Assembly (NCBI RefSeq): GCF_036346855.1
Contig: NZ_CP107841.1
Location: 1,240,001 to 1,304,000, forward strand
Reading direction: 5' to 3'
From: Streptomyces europaeiscabiei
GTDB taxonomy: Bacteria; Actinomycetota; Actinomycetes; Streptomycetales; Streptomycetaceae
Length of the DNA: 64,000 nt
Made by a program: the position numbers and the translations under genes. Below the pieces are notes generated by a model. The model saw nothing but the letters and a program-made list of their open reading frames with translations, made no database searches and was not told where the DNA came from. Below are positions 53,917 through 61,368 of the stretch, in pieces. The stretch's first letter is position 1, and the number at the start of each line of letters is the position of its first letter.

Positions 53917-54494
53917 GCGGGTACTTCCTTCCGGGCGGCGGGCCGGGGGAGGGGAAGCGCGAGGTCGCCCTCCGTCCGGACGCCGAGCGTGTTGATGACG
54001 GTGGCGATGGTCAGGTACTGACCGACGGTGTAGAGGACGTCGATGACCTGCTCGGTGCTCAGGTGCGCGGCCAGCCGGGTCCACAGTTCGTCGTCGACGC
54101 CCTGCCGGTCGACGAGTGAGTCGGTGGTCGTGAGCAGTACCCGGTCGAGGTCGTCGAGGCCGTCCCAGTCGCCGGCGGCGGCGGCCAGGATCGTCTCGTC
54201 GGCGAGGCCCGCGCGGCGGGCGATGCGGACGTGCTGGTCCCATTCGTAGGCAGCCTGCGCCCGGGCGGCGATCCGAAGGATCATCAGTTCCCGGGACCTC
54301 AGCGGCAGGGTGTTCTTGCCCAGCACGTGGTTACTGAAGACGAGGTAGCGGCGCAGCGCGTCCTCGTGGTGGGCCAGGGTCGCCCAGATCGTGTAGATCC
54401 GGCCGTCCTGGTCACGGTAGGGCGCCAGTGACGCCAGTGTCTTCTCCTGCAGGTCGGCCTCGTCGACGGGTTGCAGGCGGGGCTTCTCCGACAT
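53913..54494 (-). CDS. Carboxymuconolactone decarboxylase/AhpD-like protein
   Basis: A 193-residue all-helical protein; ATG at 54494 follows GAGGAGGAC. LPLRSRELMILRIAARAQAA and YEWDQHVRIARRAGLADETI are the CMD signature with its conserved Glu and His; the AhpD CxxC cysteines are absent. TIWATLAHHEDALRRYLVFS precedes them. Such proteins without cysteines occur in catabolic clusters with unknown or lyase roles. First gene of the CMD-FAAH-MarR operon, divergent from the extradiol dioxygenase. Confidence 0.85.
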   Translation of the reverse strand: MSEKPRLQPVDEADLQEKTLASLAPYRDQDGRIYTIWATLAHHEDALRRYLVFSNHVLGKNTLPLRSRELMILRIAARAQAAYEWDQHVRIARRAGLADETILAAAAGDWDGLDDLDRVLLTTTDSLVDRQGVDDELWTRLAAHLSTEQVIDVLYTVGQYLTIATVINTLGVRTEGDLALPLPRPAARKEVPA

Positions 54495-54530
54495 CGGAGT
54501 CCTCCTCGGCTCGATGGCGTCAACGTATTA

Positions 54531-54568
54531 GTCAGAGCCTTGACCGTCAAGGGTCTAACAAATATCGT
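54531..54568. promoter_or_regulatory. Overlapping divergent promoters with a 28-bp regulatory box; leaderless dioxygenase start
   Basis: The box 54531-54558 contains the palindrome CTTGACCGTCAAG. On the plus strand TTGACC (54540-54545), 17 bases, then TATCGT (54563-54568) fits a sigma-70-type promoter whose start would fall at about 54575-54576, the dioxygenase ATG itself; no ribosome site precedes that ATG. On the minus strand TTGACG from the same palindrome, 17 bases, then TACGTT fits the promoter of the CMD-FAAH-MarR operon. One bound dimer would block both. Confidence 0.65.
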
Positions 54569-54575
54569 CTTCGGC

Positions 54576-55460
54576 ATGACGATCCAGAGCCTTGGTTACG
54601 TAGGGATCGGCGCGCCCGATCCGACGGCGTGGGCGGAGTACGCCCGCACGGTGATCGGCCTCGCGGTCGAACCCGGAGCCGCATCCGACAGCGGCTCCAC
54701 CCCGGGCCAAGGGCCCGCGCGCTATCGCCTGCGGATGGACCAGCATCCGTTCCGCATGTGGCTGACCGAGGCGGAGACCGGGGGCGTGACGGTCATCGGC
54801 TGGGAGGTCCGGGACGGGGCGGCGATCGACGCGATGACGGGTCGGCTCAAGGAGGCCGGCGTCGACGTCACGGCGGGCACCGAGGAGGAGTGCCTGGACC
54901 GCCAGGTGACCCGCATGGTGCACTTCGGCGGCCCGCTCGGTATCCGCACCGAGCTGTTCTGCGGCCGCCGCCTGGCCCCCAGCCAGTTCGTGTCGCCGCT
55001 GGGCGTCGACTTCGTGACCGGGGAGCAGGGGCTCGGGCACGTGGTGATGAAGACGCCGCACGTCCAGGAGGCGGTCGACTTCTACTGCGACGTCCTGGGC
55101 TTCCGGCTCAGCGACACCGCCGACTACCCGTGGGGAACCTTCTACTTCCTCGGCTGTAATCCGAGGCACCACAGCGTCGCCTTCATCCGCTCGTACAAGA
55201 ACGAGGGCACCCACCACATCCTGTGCGAGGTGACCACCCCGGAGGAGGTCGGCCGCGCCCTGGACCGCACGCGCGAGCACGACGTCGAACTCATGGCCAC
55301 GCTCGGCAAGCACGCCAACGACGGGATGTTCTCGTTCTACATGACCTCACCCGCCGGCTTCGGCATCGAGATCGGCGCGGGCGGCGTGCAGGTCGACGAG
55401 AGCACCTGGGTCAGCCGTACGTACACGGCCGACATCTGGGGTCATCACCCGGTCCCGTAG
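54576..55460 (+). CDS. Type I extradiol dioxygenase (vicinal oxygen chelate family)
   Basis: The start is ATG at 54576, apparently leaderless; 294 residues. Two VOC domains; the iron ligands of the second are in GLGHVVMKT (His), GTHHILCEV (His) and GFGIEIGAGG (Glu). The layout is that of 2,3-dihydroxybiphenyl/catechol 2,3-dioxygenases. It opens a catechol ring next to one hydroxyl. It is followed by an aldehyde dehydrogenase (49-base gap) and faces a hydrolase operon, consistent with a meta-cleavage route. Substrate unknown. Confidence 0.9.
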   Translation: MTIQSLGYVGIGAPDPTAWAEYARTVIGLAVEPGAASDSGSTPGQGPARYRLRMDQHPFRMWLTEAETGGVTVIGWEVRDGAAIDAMTGRLKEAGVDVTAGTEEECLDRQVTRMVHFGGPLGIRTELFCGRRLAPSQFVSPLGVDFVTGEQGLGHVVMKTPHVQEAVDFYCDVLGFRLSDTADYPWGTFYFLGCNPRHHSVAFIRSYKNEGTHHILCEVTTPEEVGRALDRTREHDVELMATLGKHANDGMFSFYMTSPAGFGIEIGAGGVQVDESTWVSRTYTADIWGHHPVP

Positions 55461-55509
55461 TCCGACTTCGCGTTCCTCGACCCCTCCGAAAGAAAGCGGG
55501 CCGTATCCC

Positions 55510-57090
55510 ATGCTTCTCGAGAGCTATCTGCAGGACATCTGGCTCACGCCATCCGCCGCCGGTTCGAATGCAGTTGACGTGCACGACGCTGTCACCGGCA
55601 GGACGGTCTGCCGCGTCTCCTCCCAAGGCCTGGACCTCGCGGGCGCGTTCGACCACGCGCGCCGCGTCGGCGGCACAGCCCTGCGGGCACTGACGTTCCA
55701 CCAGCGCGCCGATCTCCTGGACGCGCTCGCCACGGCCGTCCGCGCCCGCCGTGAAGAGCTTTACGCCCTCTCGATCCGCGCCGGAGCCACCCTCAACGAC
55801 GCCCGCTACGACGTCGACGGCGGCATCCGTGTCCTGCGCGACCACGCGGCCCGCGCCCGCACCGAGCTGCCCGACTCACCCCACCTCGTGGAAGGTCCCG
55901 CCGAACGCCTCGCCCGGGGCGAGGACTTCCTGGGTGTCCATCTCGTCAGCCCCTCCCCCGGCCTGATGCTTCAGGTGAACGCCTTCAACTTCCCGGTGTG
56001 GGCGCCGCTGGAGAAGCTCGCCCAGGCACTGCTGGCGGGCATGCCCAGCGTGGTGAAGCCGGCCACCCCGACCGCGTACCTCACCGAGCACCTGGTCCGG
56101 ATCGTCACCGACGCCGCCGTACTCCCGCCCGGAGCCCTGCAGATGGTCGTCGGCTCGGTCCGCCCGGCCCTCGACCTGCTGGGCGAGCAGGACGTCCTCT
56201 CCTTCACCGGCTCCGCCGCCACGGCAGCGACGCTGCGCACACACCCCGGCATGGTGGCCCGTTCCGTCCGTTTCAACGCCGAGGCCGACTCCGTCAACGC
56301 CATCGTCCTGGCCCCGGACGTCACCCCGGGTTCCCCGCTGTTCGAGGCGTTCGTACGCGAGGTGGTGACCGAGATGACCGTCAAGGCGGGTCAGAAGTGC
56401 ACCGCGATCCGCCGTGTCCTCGTCCCGCGCGAGCACGAGGCCACAGCGCTCGACGCGATCGCCGCCGAGCTCGCCGGTGTCGCCATCGGGAACCCCGCCT
56501 CGGAGGGTGTGCGGATGGGGCCTGTCGTCAGCCTCGCCCAACGCGACGACGTACGACAGGCGGTGCGGAAGATCGCCGAGTCCGGCCGGTTCGTCCACGG
56601 CGACCCCGAGAAGGTGCGCCCGATCGACGCCGACCCCGATCGGGGGGCGTTCCTCGACACCCTTCTCGTCTCCGCCGACCCGGACGCCGCCGCACCGCAC
56701 GAGGTGGAGCCGTTCGGACCGGCCGCGACCGTGCTGGCCTACCGCGACACGGCCCACGCGACGAACCTGCTGGCGCGCGGACGGGGCAGCCTCGTGGCCT
56801 CCGTGGTCGGTGACGATCTCGCCTGGACGACCGCCTTCGTCCGAGCGGCGGCTCCCTGGCACGGGCGAATGCACCTGCTGGACTCGACGAACATGGCGCA
56901 GACCACCGGCCACGGATCGCCGCTTCCGGCCCTGAAGCACGGGGGTCCCGGCCGGGCCGGCGGCGGATCGGAGATGGCAGGCACCCGTGGTGTCGTGGAC
57001 CTCATGCAGCGCACGGCGCTTCAGGCCTCGCCACGGGTTCTCGACTCGCTGCGGAGCACCCCGTCGTCCTCACCTTCGGACGACGCCTGA
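55510..57090 (+). CDS. Aldehyde dehydrogenase of the PaaZ-N/BoxD type
   Basis: A 526-residue protein resembling the N-terminal aldehyde dehydrogenase part of PaaZ and 3,4-dehydroadipyl-CoA semialdehyde dehydrogenase (BoxD). LQVNAFNFPVWAPLEKLAQA, VVKPATPTAYLTEHLVR, LSFTGSAATAATLR, then KAGQKCTAIRRVLVP (catalytic Cys) and the distinctive GGPGRAGGGSEMAGTRGV near the end. The C-terminal MaoC hydratase of full PaaZ is lacking. It would oxidise a ring-fission semialdehyde, possibly CoA-bound. It follows the extradiol dioxygenase on the same strand. Confidence 0.87.
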   Translation: MLLESYLQDIWLTPSAAGSNAVDVHDAVTGRTVCRVSSQGLDLAGAFDHARRVGGTALRALTFHQRADLLDALATAVRARREELYALSIRAGATLNDARYDVDGGIRVLRDHAARARTELPDSPHLVEGPAERLARGEDFLGVHLVSPSPGLMLQVNAFNFPVWAPLEKLAQALLAGMPSVVKPATPTAYLTEHLVRIVTDAAVLPPGALQMVVGSVRPALDLLGEQDVLSFTGSAATAATLRTHPGMVARSVRFNAEADSVNAIVLAPDVTPGSPLFEAFVREVVTEMTVKAGQKCTAIRRVLVPREHEATALDAIAAELAGVAIGNPASEGVRMGPVVSLAQRDDVRQAVRKIAESGRFVHGDPEKVRPIDADPDRGAFLDTLLVSADPDAAAPHEVEPFGPAATVLAYRDTAHATNLLARGRGSLVASVVGDDLAWTTAFVRAAAPWHGRMHLLDSTNMAQTTGHGSPLPALKHGGPGRAGGGSEMAGTRGVVDLMQRTALQASPRVLDSLRSTPSSSPSDDA

Positions 57091-57129
57091 CGTCTTGCGG
57101 GCCGGACCTGTACACGTCTTGTCCCACCC

Positions 57130-57147
57130 AAGTTATGCGTATAACTT
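57130..57147. promoter_or_regulatory. Palindromic operator upstream of the small ORFs and SAHH-like gene
   Basis: AAGTTAT, spacer GCGT, ATAACTT: perfect 7-bp arms, AT-rich in a GC-rich context, 40 bases after the aldehyde dehydrogenase stop. It suggests a separate promoter controlled by a dimeric (GntR-, MarR- or TetR-type) regulator for 57167-58554. Confidence 0.6.
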
Positions 57148-57198
57148 GATTCGGGAGAGCAGAGTCATGCCTCCGCAGATCACGGAGAGGAGGTTCCC

Positions 57199-57273
57199 AT
57201 GAACACGAGCCAGGGGAGCCGCCATCTGTGGATCTTCGGCGACCACTCCTTCCGCAGCGAGTTCTACGGCTGA
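57199..57273 (+). CDS. 24-residue peptide with a very strong ribosome binding site
   Basis: ATG at 57199 has GAGGAGG five bases upstream, among the strongest sites in the window. The peptide starts MNTSQGSRHLW and ends RSEFYG, rich in aromatic, charged and polar residues. An 11-codon ORF (57167-57202, MPPQITERRFP) precedes and overlaps it by four bases. The operator at 57130-57147 lies upstream and the SAHH-like gene 99 bases downstream. It could be a translated leader, a regulatory peptide, or a peptide precursor; no modifying enzyme such as a radical SAM protein or protease lies near. I do not recognise a family. Confidence 0.5.
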   Translation: MNTSQGSRHLWIFGDHSFRSEFYG

Positions 57274-57372
57274 CGAGGCACCCGACGTCGAGGGCACACG
57301 TGTGTCCTCGGCTCCGGCTCCACGGCACCTGAGGTGCCCTGTCCTCGTCCTTCACAGCCAAGGAACTTCACC

Positions 57373-58554
57373 ATGTCCCAGTTCTCCCCTGCCCACTTCC
57401 CGATCCCGCACGACGGCACGCGGTGGGCCGCCCGCCACATGCCGATGCTGGCAGCCACCATGCGGACGCACGCGGCGGCGTTCGCGGGCCGCCGCATCGG
57501 CATCTGCCTGCACATCGAACCCAAGACCGCCGTACTGGTCGGCTACCTCGCCGAGGCCGGCGCCGAGATCGTCCTCACCGGGTCCCCCGGTACCACTCAG
57601 GAGGACACGGCGGACGCGCTGCGCGACTACGGCGTCACGGTCGTCGGCCACCGTTCCGACGACCTCGCCCAGCACCGCGACAACGTCGCGCGCGTCCTGG
57701 ACGCACAGCCCGACCTCATTCTCGACAACGGCGCCGACCTGATCGAGGGCGTTCTCGCCCGTGGCGGCCTGCCCGGTCTGGTCGGCGCCACCGAGGAGAC
57801 CACGACCGGCGGCCTGCGTATCCGCTCCTGGGACGCGCAGCCGGACTTCCCGGTGATCGTCATCAACGACAGCCGCCTCAAGCTGCTCGTGGAGAACGAG
57901 TTCGGTGTCGGCCAGAGCGTCGTCCAGGGCTTCATGAACGCCACCAACCTCATGATCCCGGGCGCCCACGCCACCGTCGTCGGCTACGGCCCCTGCGGAC
58001 GCGGCGTCGCCGACACCCTCGCCCACCTCGGCGCCCGCGTCTCCGTCGCCGACACCGACCCCTACCGCGCGCTGGAGGCCGTGATGGCGGGCCACCAGGT
58101 CGGCGAACTCGTCGACCTGCTCCCGCGTACCCGGTTCCTCTTCCTGGCCACCGGCCATCCCGGTGTCATCGGTGCGGCGGAGCTCGGGGCCCTGCGGGAC
58201 GGGGCCATCGTCGCCGGTGTCGGACACATGCCCTGGGAACTGAACGCGAACGTGCTCGCCGAGCACACGGCCTCCGTACACCGTTCCGGACCCAGCGGGC
58301 AGGAACGCGCCGTGCACCGTCTGCACGACGGCCGCGAGATCGTGATCCTCGCGGACACCAAGATGATCAACCTGACGGCCGCCAGGGGCAATCCCATCGA
58401 GGCCATGGACCTCGGCCTCACCCTGCAGGCGCGCAGTCTCGCCGCGATCGCCGCCGGTCACGACTCGTCGCTCGCCTCCGGCGTCCAGGCCGTGCCCGCG
58501 CCCGTCGACCGGCAGATCGCCGCCGATCTGGTCGCCACCCTGTCCCGTATCTGA
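57373..58554 (+). CDS. S-adenosylhomocysteine hydrolase-fold protein, divergent
   Basis: The start is ATG at 57373 (AAGGAACTTCACC upstream); 393 residues, shorter than bacterial SAHH. Shared features: RHMPML, LHIEPKTAVL (SAHH: LHMTIQTAVL), EETTTGGLR, INDSRLK, the NAD motif VVGYGPCGRGVADTLAHLGA, and GVGHMPWELN. Differences at key sites: the C-terminal GHPSFVMS-type segment is GNPIEAMDL (His lost), the conserved Asp after the NDS-K motif is Glu, and the C-terminal KxxYRY tail is absent. An NAD-dependent enzyme with another substrate is likely. It lies under the 57130 operator. Confidence 0.8.
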   Translation: MSQFSPAHFPIPHDGTRWAARHMPMLAATMRTHAAAFAGRRIGICLHIEPKTAVLVGYLAEAGAEIVLTGSPGTTQEDTADALRDYGVTVVGHRSDDLAQHRDNVARVLDAQPDLILDNGADLIEGVLARGGLPGLVGATEETTTGGLRIRSWDAQPDFPVIVINDSRLKLLVENEFGVGQSVVQGFMNATNLMIPGAHATVVGYGPCGRGVADTLAHLGARVSVADTDPYRALEAVMAGHQVGELVDLLPRTRFLFLATGHPGVIGAAELGALRDGAIVAGVGHMPWELNANVLAEHTASVHRSGPSGQERAVHRLHDGREIVILADTKMINLTAARGNPIEAMDLGLTLQARSLAAIAAGHDSSLASGVQAVPAPVDRQIAADLVATLSRI

Positions 58555-58735
58555 GTTCCCGCACACGGCGACGTACGGCGACCGGAACCTCACCTGCCCG
58601 GCCGTCCCCAGGCAGGTGAGCCCGTCCTGTCGAGGGGCGACCACAAGGTTCGACACCGGCCGGAGCACGGATCACCGGACGGGCGGGCTCGTCGTGCTCC
58701 CCTCTGCCGAACCGGCCCCGGGGCCGGGCCGGTTC

Positions 58736-58801
58736 GGTTCGGCAGAGGCCGGGGGCCGGTTCGGCAGAGGCCGGGGGCCGGTTCGGCAGAGGCCGGGGGC
58801 C
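58736..58801. repeat. 22-bp tandem repeat A
   Basis: Three exact copies of a 22-bp unit containing TTCGGCAGAGGCCGGGG, preceded by a degenerate copy from about 58725. It lies in the gap between convergent genes and passes directly into repeat array B, which has the same period. Confidence 0.85.
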
Positions 58802-58970
58802 GGGGCAAGGTGGGGTGAGGGCCGGGGCAAGGTGGGGTGAGGGCCGGGGCAAGGTGGGGTGAGGGCCGGGGCAAGGTGGGGTGAGGGCCGGGGCAAGGTG
58901 GGGTGAGGGCCGGGGCAAGGTGGGGTGAGGGCCGGGGCAAGGTGGGGTGGGGTGGGGTGGGGTGGGTGAG
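58802..58970. repeat. 22-bp tandem repeat B with a GGGGT tail (G-quadruplex-prone)
   Basis: Six full copies and one partial copy of a unit containing GCAAGGTGGGGTGAGGG, then four to five GGGGT units (58949-58970). The plus strand carries runs of three to four G every few bases. It lies between the convergent SAHH-like gene and dioxygenase gene. The 22-bp period shifts frame each copy, so it is not coding. Confidence 0.88.
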
Positions 58971-59040
58971 CGGACTTCAGTCGCAACGAAACGGGGCAGG
59001 TCCGAGCCATGCCCCGCTCACACACCGTCCGCCGAGCGGT

Positions 59041-59955
59041 TCAGAACGGCTTCTCCTCCTGGTTCGCGATGAAGTCAGCGGGCATCTCCGGACTCCACAC
59101 GGCCGGCGGGCAGTCCCAGTCGTTCGCCTTCCAGTTCTCCGTGATGCGGTCCATGTCGCTGGAGTACTCGATCCAACTGCCCCACGGGTCCCTGACGTAG
59201 TGGAAGAGATTGGATCCGAGGGTGTGCCGGCCCAGCCCCCAGCCCTGCTGATGCCCGGCCGCCGCCATCGCCTGGGCACCCCTCGCGATCTGGTCGATGT
59301 CGGCGACCTCCCAGCTGGAGTGGTGCAGGCCGGGATGCGTGCCGGGTACGAATCCGAAGACGTGGTGGTCTCCGGGGCCGGAGTTCATGAAGGTGGCCAT
59401 ACCCCGGATGCGGTCGGACAGGCGCAGTCCGAGTGTGCGGGCGTAGAAGGCCTCGGACTCGTCCAGGTCCGAGCTGAAGATCAGCATGTGTCCCAGTCGG
59501 CGGGGCTTGGGCGCCTCGTCGGCGTTGAGCCATCGAGCCTGGTCGACGCGCCGGATCCGGTCGCCGAAGTTGACGTCGTGGGCATCGGTCGTGCCGAAGT
59601 CGCGCCACGGCGCGAGCCGCTCGTCACGCAAATTGATCAGGTTGCCCTCGTGATCACGCAACCACAGCCCTTCGGCGACTTCGGCCGGCCCGTCGACCAG
59701 CCTCACCCCCAGCCCTTCCAAATGACGCTGCCACTCCGGAAGAGAGCCCTCCTCCACTGCGAAGGCGACGTGATGGAGCCTCTTCACCGGCCCCTCGACG
59801 AGAACCGTCTGGTCCTGCTCACGCCCCTCGCATCGGACCACCACGGAATCGCCGCGCTCGGCGGTCTCCAGCCCGAAGGTCCGGTAGAAGCTCTCGCCCA
59901 CTTCCAGGGAGGGAACCTGGAGCCCGTAATGCACAAGGCCTTTCACACGCAACAT
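59041..59955 (-). CDS. Type I extradiol dioxygenase (second copy)
   Basis: ATG at 59955 follows GAGGAG; 304 residues with two VOC domains. Metal ligands: RLGHMLIFSS (His), HPGLHHSSWEV (His) and WGSWIEYSSDMD (Glu). It resembles 2,3-dihydroxybiphenyl or homoprotocatechuate-type dioxygenases and differs clearly from the one at 54576. It opens a catechol-type ring. It stands alone, transcribed away from the broken GntR gene, with a GTGTACAC box 61 bases upstream of its start. Confidence 0.9.
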   Translation of the reverse strand: MLRVKGLVHYGLQVPSLEVGESFYRTFGLETAERGDSVVVRCEGREQDQTVLVEGPVKRLHHVAFAVEEGSLPEWQRHLEGLGVRLVDGPAEVAEGLWLRDHEGNLINLRDERLAPWRDFGTTDAHDVNFGDRIRRVDQARWLNADEAPKPRRLGHMLIFSSDLDESEAFYARTLGLRLSDRIRGMATFMNSGPGDHHVFGFVPGTHPGLHHSSWEVADIDQIARGAQAMAAAGHQQGWGLGRHTLGSNLFHYVRDPWGSWIEYSSDMDRITENWKANDWDCPPAVWSPEMPADFIANQEEKPF

Positions 59956-60010
59956 GTGTCACTCCTCGGGATGTCGGCACCGGCGTGCGTCCCTGCACCC
60001 GACCCCATAT

Positions 60011-60028
60011 AGAGTGTGTACACCTATC
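60011..60028. promoter_or_regulatory. GntR-type operator upstream of the dioxygenase
   Basis: AGAGTGTGTACACCTAT contains the palindrome GTGTACAC (60016-60023). It resembles the FadR/FCD-type box near the GntR relic's own start (ATGTGGATACACAT at 60926). Confidence 0.55.
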
Positions 60029-60099
60029 GGCCGTGAAGTCCAGGGCTCCCCGGGAATCCACCTATCGAGCACGTCCGAGGACCCCAGGCCGCCTCCCCG

Positions 60100-60895
60100 T
60101 CGGGGACAGCCTCGGGCCCGCACACCACGGCCAGGGCCTGCTCGACATCACGCAAGGCACGGTCGGGCGCGAGGTCGCCGAGGACCCAGCCGACCGTTCG
60201 CGCCAGATGCCCCGCAGTCCGCCGCGCCGCCCGTTCGGACTGCCCGCCACGACGGCGGTGAACAGGTCGCAGTGCCCTTGACGCCGCTGCGCGAAGGCGT
60301 CCGGGCACCGGGCCTGGTCGGCCCGCACATAGCGCTCACGGCGCTCCGCGTACGACGTGATCGTCCGCAGGACCGAGGGGGTGCAGCTCACCACGAGCAG
60401 CCGCTGGAACATGCGGTGCGCCTCGTGCCAGGCCGACGGATCCCGCCCGCTTCAGCCCTGTCCATGCCATGGAGCCGGGCGGACGCCTCCTGCACCTACG
60501 AACGTGTGAGCCGCCCCGCGCTCAGCCGGACCCACAAGCTCTCCAGCGCGATCCGGGCCGCGTACAGACAGTCCAGATCCGCCGCGTCCAACCCGGTGAC
60601 CCGTGCGCGGTGGTTGATTGCCGGTATCGATCAACCCCTCTTCCTGGAGCATCCGGAAGGCCTCGCGCAGCGGGGTGCGACCGACCTCGGACCTGCGGGC
60701 CGGTTCCGCCTGCCGCAGCTCCGCACCCACGGGCAGGACATCCTCAAGGATCAGCCGCCGCAGGCGGTCGTGGATCTCGACGCTTGTACGCCGGGATGCG
60801 ACATGACCGGCCGCGACACACCGGGAAGCCTCTCCGGAAAGCCGGTTCCGTCCACCGTTCGCACCCGCGCCTTCCCTTCCGGGCCTGGCCGTCAA
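60100..60895 (-). pseudogene. GntR/FCD-family regulator, multiply frameshifted
   Basis: The helix-turn-helix is intact: VEIHDRLRRLILEDVLPVGA, then RSEVGRTPLREAFRMLQEEG. From about 60620 the homology jumps frames: NHRARVTGLDAADLDCLYAA and LESLWVRLSAGRLTRS in one, WHEAHRMFQRLLVVSCTPSV and ITSYAERRERYVRADQARCP in another, and HLARTVGWVLGDLAPDRALR near 60130-60200 in a third. This is an FCD ligand-binding domain with at least three frame changes, so no functional regulator is made. It probably once controlled the dioxygenase at 59041. Confidence 0.7.
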
Positions 60896-60925
60896 GCTGT
60901 CTGGAGCTTACTCCGGGTCCGAGAA

Positions 60926-60939
60926 TGTGGATACACATA
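60926..60939. promoter_or_regulatory. Palindrome upstream of the GntR relic
   Basis: ATGTG, GATA, CACAT, a perfect inverted repeat just upstream of the relic's 5' end. Similar to the box at 60016, as expected for an autoregulated GntR protein. Confidence 0.5.
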
Positions 60940-61368
60940 TCCTTGCTGGCCTCCGCGGGGCTGCACCAGGTAATCAGGAGCACCGGAAACCACGGGTGAG
61001 ATCTTCACCACCGGCCAATAGGCGGGAGCTCCCGGGACTGACTCAGCTCCGTGTGCGCCGGCGTCACTGTGCCGTGCTTTCGATGCCGAGGACGTCGTAG
61101 AGGTGCTCGCCGTGGGCCCATCGTTTTCGATCGCATCGCCAGAGGGAGCGACGAAAGTGTCATCCGCGTCGGCTTAGGCGTTGGCACCCAACAGGACTGA
61201 CAGGGTTCTGCCAGCAGGAGCAGCATGGGCAGTCCGCCGACCACGAAGAGCCCGGTCCACCACGGGTGATCGGCTATCAGCCCCCACAGATCTACGGTGA
61301 TCCACTGGCCGACGTCCTCCTGTGGAGCCAGGGTGACCCTGGCTCCACTCCTCAGTGGTGCGGGCGTG
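60940..61368. other. Gene-free stretch with short coding relics
   Basis: On the minus strand HGEHLYDVLGIESTAQ ends at a stop near 61060 and looks like a protein tail. GLIADHPWWTGLFVVGGLP followed by MLLLL (about 61205-61285) looks like a membrane segment. Neither has a start or an assignable family. Confidence 0.3.

Noticed and set aside
54471..54575. A 35-codon N-terminal extension of the extradiol dioxygenase
   Set aside because: It runs through the promoter palindrome and the start region of the divergent gene and has no homology; the ATG at 54576 begins the VOC domain.
57199..57273. PqqA- or mycofactocin-type precursor
   Set aside because: The peptide lacks the E-x3-Y or C-terminal VY signatures and no radical SAM gene is present; only the length is similar.
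58736..58970. CRISPR array
   Set aside because: The 22-bp units are contiguous with no unique spacers and there are no cas genes; it is a minisatellite.
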